Assembly: GCA_012513725.1 (NCBI GenBank)
Contig: JAAZBQ010000388.1
Location: 1-5,428, forward strand
Length of the DNA: 5,428 nucleotides
Source of the DNA: Chloroflexota bacterium
GTDB taxonomy: Bacteria; Chloroflexota; Anaerolineae; UBA1429
Reading direction: 5' to 3'
In this document: piece after piece, positions 1-5,224 of the stretch
Layout: every line of letters begins with the position of its first letter
How positions within the stretch are numbered: the stretch's first letter is position 1
Notes under the pieces: generated by a model
What the model was told of the DNA's origin: nothing
Seen by the model: the letters and a program-made list of their open reading frames with translations, nothing else
Database searches by the model: none
Position numbers and translations under genes: made by a program

Positions 1-158
1 ACGGCAAAGGCGCCCTCGCCGCAGGCCACGTCGAGGATGGTGCGCGGCCGGTGTCCCATCCGGGTCAGCACATAGGGCAGGAGCTCGGCCATCTGCAGGC
101 TGAACCGCGGGTAGGGCCCCTGGGTGTAGGTGACGGCAAAGGTCTCATAGATGCCCAC
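1..158 (-). CDS. Class I SAM-dependent methyltransferase, N-terminal part only
   Basis: This is the first 52 residues of a gene that continues past the left edge. The N-terminus reads MGIYETFAVTYTQG, a common opening for small Rossmann-fold methyltransferases. It is followed at about residues 41-50 by ILDVACGEGA, the glycine-rich motif I that binds S-adenosylmethionine. The substrate cannot be inferred because the acceptor region lies outside the window. I chose the GTG at 158-156: it puts the conserved IYETFA opening at the terminus, and GGAAAGG and GGCAGG stretches lie just upstream. An in-frame ATG at 194-192 would add 12 residues but has a weaker ribosome site. The gene follows the Usp-DUF389 gene on the same strand after a gap of 39 bases, so the two probably share a transcript. 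The methyltransferase fold is secure; its role is unknown. Confidence 0.85.
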   Translation of the reverse strand, partial: MGIYETFAVTYTQGPYPRFSLQMAELLPYVLTRMGHRPRTILDVACGEGAFA

Positions 159-197
159 GGTTGCCTGCCTTTCCGTTCTGTACGATACGCACATCCG

Positions 198-2078
198 TCA
201 ATCGGCCGCCGGTTCGGCGCCTTCTGGTGTCTCGATCACCACGGGTTCCAGTTCAAAGGTGGGCAGCACGCTCAGGGAGAGTGCCACCGGCCGATCCAGC
301 TCCAACGCCAAGCGCCTCTGGAGGACGGTGGCCTCCGCCGAGGACAACTGGCGATCCGCCACGAGTTCGACGTACAGGTGCAGGATGCCCTCCTCGTCCG
401 ATTCGGCCCGCCAGTCCGACACCCGCACGGCCTCGCCGAACTGGGGCACCTGGGCGTTCAGCGCGAGGCGCACGGCCCGGTTGATGACATTGGCGCGCAC
501 GAGGTCGGCGGTCAAAAAGCCGAGGATGGCCGTGATCAGCACCAGGAGCGCGATGGTGCCGAGGAGCCCCCCGCGGAACGTGACCCGCTCGCGGCGCACG
601 GGCGCCGGATGGAACCCTGTCCACAGGTACATGAGCGCCGCCATCGCCACGATGGCGACCAGGTTGGTGGCGTACAGCAAGAGGGCGCCCAGGGCCGCTT
701 GGGGCTCGCCGGCCCCGATCGACAGGCCGATGGTGCTCAGCGGTGGCAGGAGCGCGACGGAAATGGCCAGGCCGGCCAGGGCGCTGGCCAGGATGCCCCG
801 CGCCGACGCGTACCCCGCCGCGGCCCCCGCCGCCAGGGCCACGCCGAGATCGAGGAGGTTGGGGTTGACGTTTCCCTCCATGGCCGCCGTGAGGCCGTCG
901 CTGGGGACCACCAGTCCGAGCACCACGCTGATGCCCAGCGCCAGGAGCACCCCGCGGATCGCCGATAGCACCGCGGTGCGCAGCATCCAGCGGTCGCCCT
1001 GCACCACGCTCAGGGCGATGCCGAGGAGCGGCCCCATGTCCGGCGACATGGCCATGGCCCCGATGACGATGGCGGGGTTGTCCAGCAGCAGTCCGAGCGA
1101 CGCGATGGCCCCGCCCAGCGTGATGAGGATGGTATAGTCGAGGTTGGCCCGGGCCGAGCGGCGCACCCGCCGGTACACGGTCACCCGCTCGTCTTCGGTC
1201 AGCTGGGGCATCAGTTGCAGCACGCGCCAGCGCGCGCGACGCCACGCCGTGGTGGCCGGCGACTCCTGGCGGCGGTAGATCATCACGGGGATCGGACTGC
1301 GGAGCGCCAGTTGTTGCGGCAGGTTGCCGAACAGGAGCCGGTCCACCAGGCTCTCGCCCGTGGCGCCGATGAGCATCAGGTCATAGTCCTCGGCAGCGTG
1401 GTCCAGGATGCCCTCGGTGACGCTGGCCGCCAGCTCGACGCGAGGGGCGATCTGGTTGCTCTCGGTCACCCGATCCAGCGTGGCCCGGAGGATCTCCCAC
1501 TGGGCGCGCACGGCGGTGGGCCCGAGGTGGCGGTGGGCGATGCGCAGCGCGGTGACCTGCACCTGCGGGCCGAGGTCGGCGGCCAGGTCCAGCGCCACGG
1601 GGGCGTTGGGTCCGCCGGCAGTGGGCACCAGGACCCGCTGGAGGTTCCGCATCCGCTCCGCAAACGCCGCGGGGCTCTCGTCGGCGCGGATGACGCCGAC
1701 GGCACAGGGCGCGTTCTGGATCAGGGGATCGAGCGTGCGCCCCAGCAGGTAGCGGCCGCGGGAGGTCTGCCCGCGCCAGAGGAGGAGCATCAGGTCAAAG
1801 GGGTTGGAGTCCTGCTCCTCGTCGATCAGGTCGAGGATCAGCGTGCTGATGTCGCCGCCCACCAAGCAGAACGGCGGCTCGACGACGTCCTGCAGGTCCT
1901 CGGGAACGATCAGCCAGTCGGGCGGCTCGGGATCCTGGCCCACGCAGACCGGGAGCACCGTGCCCGACCGGCAGCGCGCCAGGGGCACGGCCACCGCCAG
2001 CAGGATAGCCCACTGCTCCGGGTTGCCCACGGCGACTAGGACGCGGTAGCGGTGTTTGCCTTCGGTGCGTTCGGCCAT
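198..2078 (-). CDS. Tandem universal stress protein (Usp) domains fused to a DUF389 membrane domain
   Basis: A 626-residue protein. Residues about 10-135 form a degenerate Usp-like domain (YRVLVAVGN opening). Residues about 147-270 form a second one (LQRVLVPTAGG opening). The second carries GATGESLVDRLLFGN at 238-252, which fits the Usp nucleotide-binding pattern G-x2-G-x9-G. Residues about 314-525 are hydrophobic with roughly seven membrane segments. They contain DUF389 hallmarks: VIGAMAMSPDMGPLLGIAL near 338-356, AISVALLPPL near 438-447 and YATNLVAIVA near 469-478. A soluble C-terminal domain of about 100 residues follows. DUF389 proteins have no established transport or enzymatic function. 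By inference, the cytosolic Usp domains sense nucleotide or stress state and act on the membrane part. The ATG at 2078-2076 is chosen because GGAGGAG lies upstream and the Usp domain begins directly after it. The frame stays open upstream to 2378, but that extension has no domain-like character and crosses the promoter region. The methyltransferase follows downstream in the same frame. Confidence 0.9.
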   Translation of the reverse strand: MAERTEGKHRYRVLVAVGNPEQWAILLAVAVPLARCRSGTVLPVCVGQDPEPPDWLIVPEDLQDVVEPPFCLVGGDISTLILDLIDEEQDSNPFDLMLLLWRGQTSRGRYLLGRTLDPLIQNAPCAVGVIRADESPAAFAERMRNLQRVLVPTAGGPNAPVALDLAADLGPQVQVTALRIAHRHLGPTAVRAQWEILRATLDRVTESNQIAPRVELAASVTEGILDHAAEDYDLMLIGATGESLVDRLLFGNLPQQLALRSPIPVMIYRRQESPATTAWRRARWRVLQLMPQLTEDERVTVYRRVRRSARANLDYTILITLGGAIASLGLLLDNPAIVIGAMAMSPDMGPLLGIALSVVQGDRWMLRTAVLSAIRGVLLALGISVVLGLVVPSDGLTAAMEGNVNPNLLDLGVALAAGAAAGYASARGILASALAGLAISVALLPPLSTIGLSIGAGEPQAALGALLLYATNLVAIVAMAALMYLWTGFHPAPVRRERVTFRGGLLGTIALLVLITAILGFLTADLVRANVINRAVRLALNAQVPQFGEAVRVSDWRAESDEEGILHLYVELVADRQLSSAEATVLQRRLALELDRPVALSLSVLPTFELEPVVIETPEGAEPAAD

Positions 2079-2091
2079 GGCTCTGCCTGCT

Positions 2092-2098
2092 CTCCTCC
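2092..2098 (-). promoter_or_regulatory. Ribosome binding site of the Usp-DUF389 gene
   Basis: On the minus strand this reads GGAGGAG, a strong Shine-Dalgarno match. It ends 13 bases before the ATG at 2078, slightly farther than ideal. It supports that ATG over the longer open frame reaching 2378. Confidence 0.6.
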
Positions 2099-2111
2099 AG
2101 ACGGTGTGACG

Positions 2112-2140
2112 AGTGTAGCCCTCGCGCGGCTGGGGCACAA
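2112..2140 (-). promoter_or_regulatory. Candidate sigma-70 type promoter for the Usp-DUF389 gene
   Basis: On the minus strand, TTGTGC (2140-2135) is separated by 17 bases from TACACT (2117-2112). Matches to the consensus are 3 of 6 and 4 of 6. Spacing and placement are good: transcription would start near 2105, giving a short leader that contains the ribosome site. This is a pattern match only. Confidence 0.4.
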
Positions 2141-2175
2141 ATCGGGCGGTGATCGTCTGGCGCCGGAACTGACCG

Positions 2176-2204
2176 TAGACGCGGGGAGTCGGTTGTGCTA
2201 CAAT
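2176..2204 (+). promoter_or_regulatory. Candidate sigma-70 type promoter for the rsgA operon
   Basis: TAGACG (2176-2181) is followed after exactly 17 bases by TACAAT (2199-2204). Matches to TTGACA and TATAAT are 4 of 6 and 5 of 6, the best promoter-like pair I found in this intergenic region. Transcription would start near 2211, leaving a leader of about 200 bases before rsgA, long enough to carry regulation. The assignment rests on pattern and position only. Confidence 0.5.
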
Positions 2205-2261
2205 GGCGTGCAGGTCGCCCGCGTGATTGCCCGCGCTCCGCCGCATAAAGGAGGACGGAAA

Positions 2262-2318
2262 ATGGAACAAGTCGAGATGGTCCCCGAGTCGGCCACTGGT
2301 CTCGGCTCGCAGAGATAG
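2262..2318 (+). CDS. Possible 18-residue leader peptide upstream of rsgA
   Basis: The small ORF encodes MEQVEMVPESATGLGSQR and ends in TAG. Its main support is the ribosome site: AAAGGAGG at 2247-2254, seven bases before the ATG, which is better than the sites of most full-length genes here. It lies about 50 bases downstream of a good candidate promoter and about 95 bases before the rsgA start, so it would be the first ORF on that transcript. The peptide has no run of one amino acid of the kind seen in classical amino-acid attenuators, and I recognise no homologue. Its 3' half overlaps a potential hairpin at 2284-2305. It could be a regulatory leader peptide, a small functional protein or a chance ORF. 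The strong ribosome site argues against chance without proving translation. Confidence 0.45.
   Translation: MEQVEMVPESATGLGSQR
2284..2305 (+). promoter_or_regulatory. Potential hairpin inside the small ORF
   Basis: CCGAG (2284-2288) can pair with CTCGG (2301-2305). GCC (2292-2294) can pair with GGT (2298-2300) around a three-base loop, leaving a three-base bulge. A ribosome on the small ORF would melt it. No T tract follows, so it is not an intrinsic terminator. Hairpins of this size are common by chance in GC-rich DNA. Confidence 0.25.
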
Positions 2319-2362
2319 TCGCGTTCTCCTGTTCGCTCCCCGTTCGGACCCCGAACCCGCGA
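2319..2362 (+). promoter_or_regulatory. Potential hairpin in the rsgA leader
   Basis: A perfect inverted repeat, GTTCGG (2342-2347) and CCGAAC (2351-2356), closes a three-base loop. An outer pair, TCGCG (2319-2323) and CGCGA (2358-2362), could extend the structure. It starts directly after the small ORF's stop codon and ends about 36 bases before the rsgA ribosome site. There is no T run, so a terminator role is unlikely. It could be a leader structure or, as a DNA palindrome, a protein-binding site. Confidence 0.3.
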
Positions 2363-2398
2363 TTCCTCTGTGAGCCATCGGAGCGGATGGTAACCCAT

Positions 2399-2404
2399 GG
2401 AGGA
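2399..2404 (+). promoter_or_regulatory. Ribosome binding site that fixes the rsgA GTG start
   Basis: GGAGGA sits eight bases before the GTG at 2413. This supports the GTG over the nearby ATG at 2397, which is in another frame and overlaps this site. Confidence 0.7.
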
Positions 2405-2412
2405 ATCCTGCA

Positions 2413-3498
2413 GTGGATTTGCTTTCTTTGGGGTGGACACCCCATTTTCAGGACCGTTTTGCCGAGTACGCTACGTCTGGCTGCCTGCCCGCCCGGGTGG
2501 CCCGGGAGGATCGCGGCCAGTATACCCTGTTTGCTGCATCGGGCTCGCTGGGAGCCCATCTCACCGGCGCCTACCGCTTCCATGCCGAGGAACGCGACGA
2601 CTATCCCGTGGTGGGAGACTGGGTGGCTTTGCGGCGGGCCGCCGTCGCAGGCGACCCGGCCGCCATCGTGGCGGTGCTCCCGCGACGGACCCAGTTCTCG
2701 CGCATGGCAGCGGGCAAGGAGACCGTCGAGCAGGTCGTCGTCGCCAACGTGGACACCGTCTTTCTCGTCACCGGCCTGGATCATGACTATGATCTGCGCC
2801 GCATCGAGCGCTATCTGACGGTCGCCTGGGAGAGCGGCGCCGATCCGGTGATCGTCATGAACAAGGCGGACCTGGTGCGCGATCCCGTTGCGCCCCTGGC
2901 CGCCGTGGAAGCGGTCGCGCCCGGCGTGCCGGTGCACGCCCTGAGCGCCGAGACGGGCCAGGGCCTCGAGGCCCTGGCGCCCTACCTGCGACGCGGGCAG
3001 ACGGTGGCCCTCTTGGGCTCCTCGGGGGTGGGCAAGTCCACGCTCATCAACCGCCTCCTCGGCGAGGACCTGCTGGCCACCGGCGCCGTGCGCCAGGATG
3101 ACAGCCGCGGACGCCACACCACCACCCACCGCGAGATGGTGCTCTTGCCCCAGGGCGGGGTGCTGATCGACAATCCGGGGATGCGGGCCGTGCAGCTGTG
3201 GGCCACCGACGAGGGGCTCTCTGGCGCGTTCGATGACATCGAGGCCCTGGCCGCCGGCTGCCGGTACGCGGACTGCCACCACGATCAGGAACCTGGCTGC
3301 GCCGTGCGCCAGGCGATCGAGGCGGGCACGCTGGCGCCGGAGCGCCTGCACTCCTACCGCAAGATGGAGCGCGAACTCGCATATCTGGCCGAACGACAGG
3401 ATGGCCGCGCCCGGCAAAAGCGGCGCGAACAGGGCCGGCGTTTTCGGCAGTACTCCAAGGAGCGCCAGACGCTCCGAGACAGGGGGCTATCGCGATGA
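2413..3498 (+). CDS. rsgA: Small ribosomal subunit biogenesis GTPase RsgA
   Basis: This 361-residue protein belongs to the YjeQ/RsgA family of circularly permuted GTPases, which bind the late 30S subunit near the decoding site and release with GTP hydrolysis as a maturation checkpoint. An N-terminal OB-fold region covers about residues 25-95. The GTPase motifs come in the permuted order G4, G5, G1, G2, G3: NKAD at 150-153, SAE at 178-180, P-loop GSSGVGKST at 202-210, RGRHTTTH at 232-239 and DNPGM at 253-257. The residue after the DxxG glycine is hydrophobic (M257), as expected in this family, which lacks the catalytic glutamine. The zinc-binding knuckle follows, with C283, C288, H290 and C296. 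The C-terminus is strongly basic, fitting rRNA contact. Length is typical. The start is GTG, set by GGAGGA upstream. G3 reads DNPG where many members have DTPG. The stop overlaps the next gene's start (ATGA), implying translational coupling. Confidence 0.97.
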   Translation: MDLLSLGWTPHFQDRFAEYATSGCLPARVAREDRGQYTLFAASGSLGAHLTGAYRFHAEERDDYPVVGDWVALRRAAVAGDPAAIVAVLPRRTQFSRMAAGKETVEQVVVANVDTVFLVTGLDHDYDLRRIERYLTVAWESGADPVIVMNKADLVRDPVAPLAAVEAVAPGVPVHALSAETGQGLEALAPYLRRGQTVALLGSSGVGKSTLINRLLGEDLLATGAVRQDDSRGRHTTTHREMVLLPQGGVLIDNPGMRAVQLWATDEGLSGAFDDIEALAAGCRYADCHHDQEPGCAVRQAIEAGTLAPERLHSYRKMERELAYLAERQDGRARQKRREQGRRFRQYSKERQTLRDRGLSR

Positions 3499-4265
3499 CC
3501 AATCCTCAGGAACTCTTGCACGATCCGCGCTTTCTGCGCGCCTCGACCTATGACGCCGAGTGGATCCTCGAGAACCAGATGGGCCCCAATGCCCTCTGGC
3601 TCACCGAGTGGCTCGTGCAGGCCATGGATCTGCGCCGCGGGATGCGCGTGCTGGATCTTGGCTGCGGCAAGGCGCTCTCCAGCATCTTTCTCGCCCGGGA
3701 GTTTGGTGTGCAGGTCTGGGCGGCGGACCTCTGGATTCCGCCGACGGAGAACTGGGCGCGTATCCAGGCCCAGGAGCTGGGCGAGCGGGTCTACCCCCTC
3801 CGCGCCGAGGCCCACGCCCTGCCCTTTGCCGAGGGCTTTTTCGATGCCATCGTCTGCGTCGACGCCTATGCCTACTTTGGCACTGACGATCTCTACCTCT
3901 CCTACCTGCACCGGTTCGTCCGCGAGGGTGGGAGTATCGGGATCGTGGTGCCGGGGCTGATGCGCGAGTTCGACGGGCCCGTGCCGGAACACCTGGCGCG
4001 CCGGCAGGCCTCCGGCGGCGTGTTCTGGGGGCCCGATTGCTGGAGCCTCCACACCGCGGACTGGTGGCGCCACCATTGGGCGCGCACCGGCCTCGTCGAG
4101 GTGGAGGTGGCCGACACCCTGGAGGGCGGCATCGACCTCTGGCGGCGGTGGGACCAGGCCGTGCAGGCCAGCGGCGCCGGTCACTTTCCCTCCGACGCCG
4201 AGGTACTGGAGGCGGACGGCGGGCGATACCTGGGGTTCGTTCGGATGGTGGCGCGGCGTGCCTGA
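3495..4265 (+). CDS. Class I SAM-dependent methyltransferase, second gene of the rsgA operon
   Basis: A 256-residue Rossmann-fold methyltransferase. Motif I is VLDLGCGKA at 52-60, and the acidic residue after strand 2 is probably D78 in WAADLW. The post-II segment is AEAHALPFAEGFFDAIV at 104-120, and the strand 5 region is VREGGSIGIVVPG at 142-154. The N-terminal segment with TYDAEWILENQMGPN and a tryptophan-rich C-terminal half (DCWSLHTADWWRHHW near 181-195) recall a family of conserved bacterial methyltransferases known to me only by fold; I cannot assign a substrate. No signal peptide or membrane segment is seen, so it is probably cytosolic. The ATG overlaps the rsgA stop by four bases, with AGGGGG eight bases upstream. 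An RNA or ribosome substrate is tempting from the rsgA linkage, but nothing in the sequence shows it. Confidence 0.9.
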   Translation: MTNPQELLHDPRFLRASTYDAEWILENQMGPNALWLTEWLVQAMDLRRGMRVLDLGCGKALSSIFLAREFGVQVWAADLWIPPTENWARIQAQELGERVYPLRAEAHALPFAEGFFDAIVCVDAYAYFGTDDLYLSYLHRFVREGGSIGIVVPGLMREFDGPVPEHLARRQASGGVFWGPDCWSLHTADWWRHHWARTGLVEVEVADTLEGGIDLWRRWDQAVQASGAGHFPSDAEVLEADGGRYLGFVRMVARRA

Positions 4266-5073
4266 GAGCGAGGAGGCCCCCGTCAGCGAGTCGAACGGCA
4301 TCGGCCTCCTGAACGAGTCGTCGCTGCATCGCGCGCTGAAGGAGCGCTATGCGGGGCCCGGCGACCTCGTCGAGGCGGTGGTCGACGGCTATGTGGTCGA
4401 TGTGGTGCGCGCGGACGAACTCGTCGAGGTGCAGACGAGCACCTTTTCCGCCATCCGCGACAAGCTGCGCGCCCTCCTAGAGTCTCACCGGGTGCGCCTC
4501 GTCTACCCGATCGCTGCGCGGACGTGGATCGTGCGGGTGGCGCCCGAGACGGGCGAGCTCCTCGGCCGGCGCCGCTCGCCCAAGCGGGGGGCGCCCCTCG
4601 AGGTCTTTCACGAGTTGGTCTACGTGCCGGACCTCTTCATGACGCCGGGGTTCTCCCTCGATCTCGTCCTGATCGAGCAGGAGGAGGTTCGCTGCCCGGA
4701 CGGGCGGGGCTCCTGGCGGCGGCGCGGGATGAGCGTCGTGGATCGGCGGCTCTTGCGCGTCGTCGACACCCGGACGATCCGCTGCGGGAGGGACCTCCTG
4801 GCCCTCCTGCCGGATACCCTCGCCGGGCCGTTCACCAACCGTGCCCTCGCCGCCGAGGCCGGGATCCCGCGGCGCCTGGCGCAGCGCGTCACGTATACCC
4901 TGCGGCGCTGCGGAGCGCTCGATGAGGCGGGCAAGGTCGGGCGGGAGCGCTTGTTCATGCTCGCCCGGGATGGGGCTGCCTACGAGGACGCCGTGCCTTC
5001 CGGCACCGCCGCGCGCAGCGCCTCCCGCATCGCCGGCCCGAGGGAGGAGGACACCGGGCGGCGGCCCCGGTAG
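4258..5073 (+). CDS. Unrecognised conserved-type protein, possible PD-(D/E)XK-like core with helix-turn-helix-like C-terminus
   Basis: This 271-residue protein has no function I can assign. Residues 14-30 (GIGLLNESSLHRALKER) look like an amphipathic helix containing E20. Residues 44-60 (GYVVDVVRADELVEVQT) look like two beta strands carrying D48 and E57-V58-Q59, and a helix with K69 follows. The order E, D, E-x-Q, K resembles a PD-(D/E)XK nuclease-like core in the E-x-Q variant; this is inference. A very basic stretch, GRRRSPKRG, lies at 103-111. Residues about 179-235 (including FTNRALAAEAGIPRRLAQR) look like a winged helix-turn-helix. The last 30 or so residues are probably disordered. No membrane segments or signal peptide are seen. 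The GTG start overlaps the methyltransferase by eight bases, so the gene is probably coupled to it. The exact start is uncertain because the ribosome site for this GTG is weak. Confidence 0.75.
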   Translation: MPESEEAPVSESNGIGLLNESSLHRALKERYAGPGDLVEAVVDGYVVDVVRADELVEVQTSTFSAIRDKLRALLESHRVRLVYPIAARTWIVRVAPETGELLGRRRSPKRGAPLEVFHELVYVPDLFMTPGFSLDLVLIEQEEVRCPDGRGSWRRRGMSVVDRRLLRVVDTRTIRCGRDLLALLPDTLAGPFTNRALAAEAGIPRRLAQRVTYTLRRCGALDEAGKVGRERLFMLARDGAAYEDAVPSGTAARSASRIAGPREEDTGRRPR

Positions 5074-5224
5074 GCGAGCCGCCGGTCCACGGCCCAGGGT
5101 CGCCTGCTGAGAGTGGGCTCACGGGATCATTCGGGTTTGGAGCAGATCACCGGTTCCGGTCCGTTCTGCCGGTTTTCAGCACTTGTCTATTGTCGCTCAC
5201 GCCCGCCTGGATGGAGACACCACC
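5074..5224 (+). other. Intergenic gap between the rsgA operon and the next methyltransferase
   Basis: I see no gene in these 151 bases. They contain a small inverted-repeat cluster at 5149-5173 and the ribosome site GGAG at 5213-5216 for the following gene. I found no convincing promoter; TATTGT at 5188-5193 is a poor -10 candidate without a good -35. The next gene may have its own promoter here or be read from the operon. Confidence 0.5.
5149..5176 (+). repeat. Inverted-repeat cluster, weak terminator or operator candidate
   Basis: ACCGG (5149-5153) and CCGGT (5156-5160) form a near-palindrome with a two-base centre. A second CCGGT (5169-5173) is followed by TTT. The first and last arms could pair as a five-base-pair stem with a 15-base loop before the T run, which is weak for an intrinsic terminator. 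The compact palindrome could equally be a protein-binding site. Confidence 0.2.

Larger units (their letters stand above)
2079..2412. other. Divergent intergenic region between the Usp-DUF389 gene and rsgA
   Basis: This stretch separates two oppositely transcribed operons and has no long gene that I can support. It holds the ribosome site and candidate promoter for the minus-strand gene near 2092-2140. It also holds a stronger candidate plus-strand promoter at 2176-2204, a small ORF at 2262-2318, two potential hairpins and the rsgA ribosome site. Open frames crossing it on either strand are extensions of frames inside the flanking genes and have no coding signature of their own. No T-rich intrinsic terminator was seen. 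Confidence 0.7.

Noticed and set aside
51..1137. Plus-strand frames of about 300 residues antisense to the Usp-DUF389 gene
   Set aside because: They oppose a gene with membrane-domain hallmarks and have low-complexity Arg/Ser/Ala- or His/Gly/Gln-rich translations.
2319..2362. Intrinsic terminator between the small ORF and rsgA
   Set aside because: The inverted repeat is followed by mixed sequence without a T run, so rho-independent termination is not supported.
2079..2378. A 100-residue N-terminal extension of the Usp-DUF389 protein
   Set aside because: The extension has no domain character, crosses the candidate promoters and ribosome site, and is unnecessary because a well-placed ATG precedes the first Usp domain.
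2397..2786. ATG at 2397 as an alternative start near rsgA
   Set aside because: It is out of frame with the RsgA motifs and overlaps the ribosome site serving the GTG at 2413.
1795..3417. A 540-residue open frame on the minus strand crossing the intergenic region and lying antisense to rsgA
   Set aside because: It overlaps the Usp-DUF389 gene in another frame and opposes rsgA, which has full motif support. Its composition (rich in Arg, Gly, His, Ala, Pro) is that of a shadow frame in GC-rich DNA.
3354..4301. A 315-residue minus-strand frame opposite the central methyltransferase
   Set aside because: It lies antisense to a gene with clear SAM-binding motifs and shows no recognisable domain; it is a GC-bias shadow.
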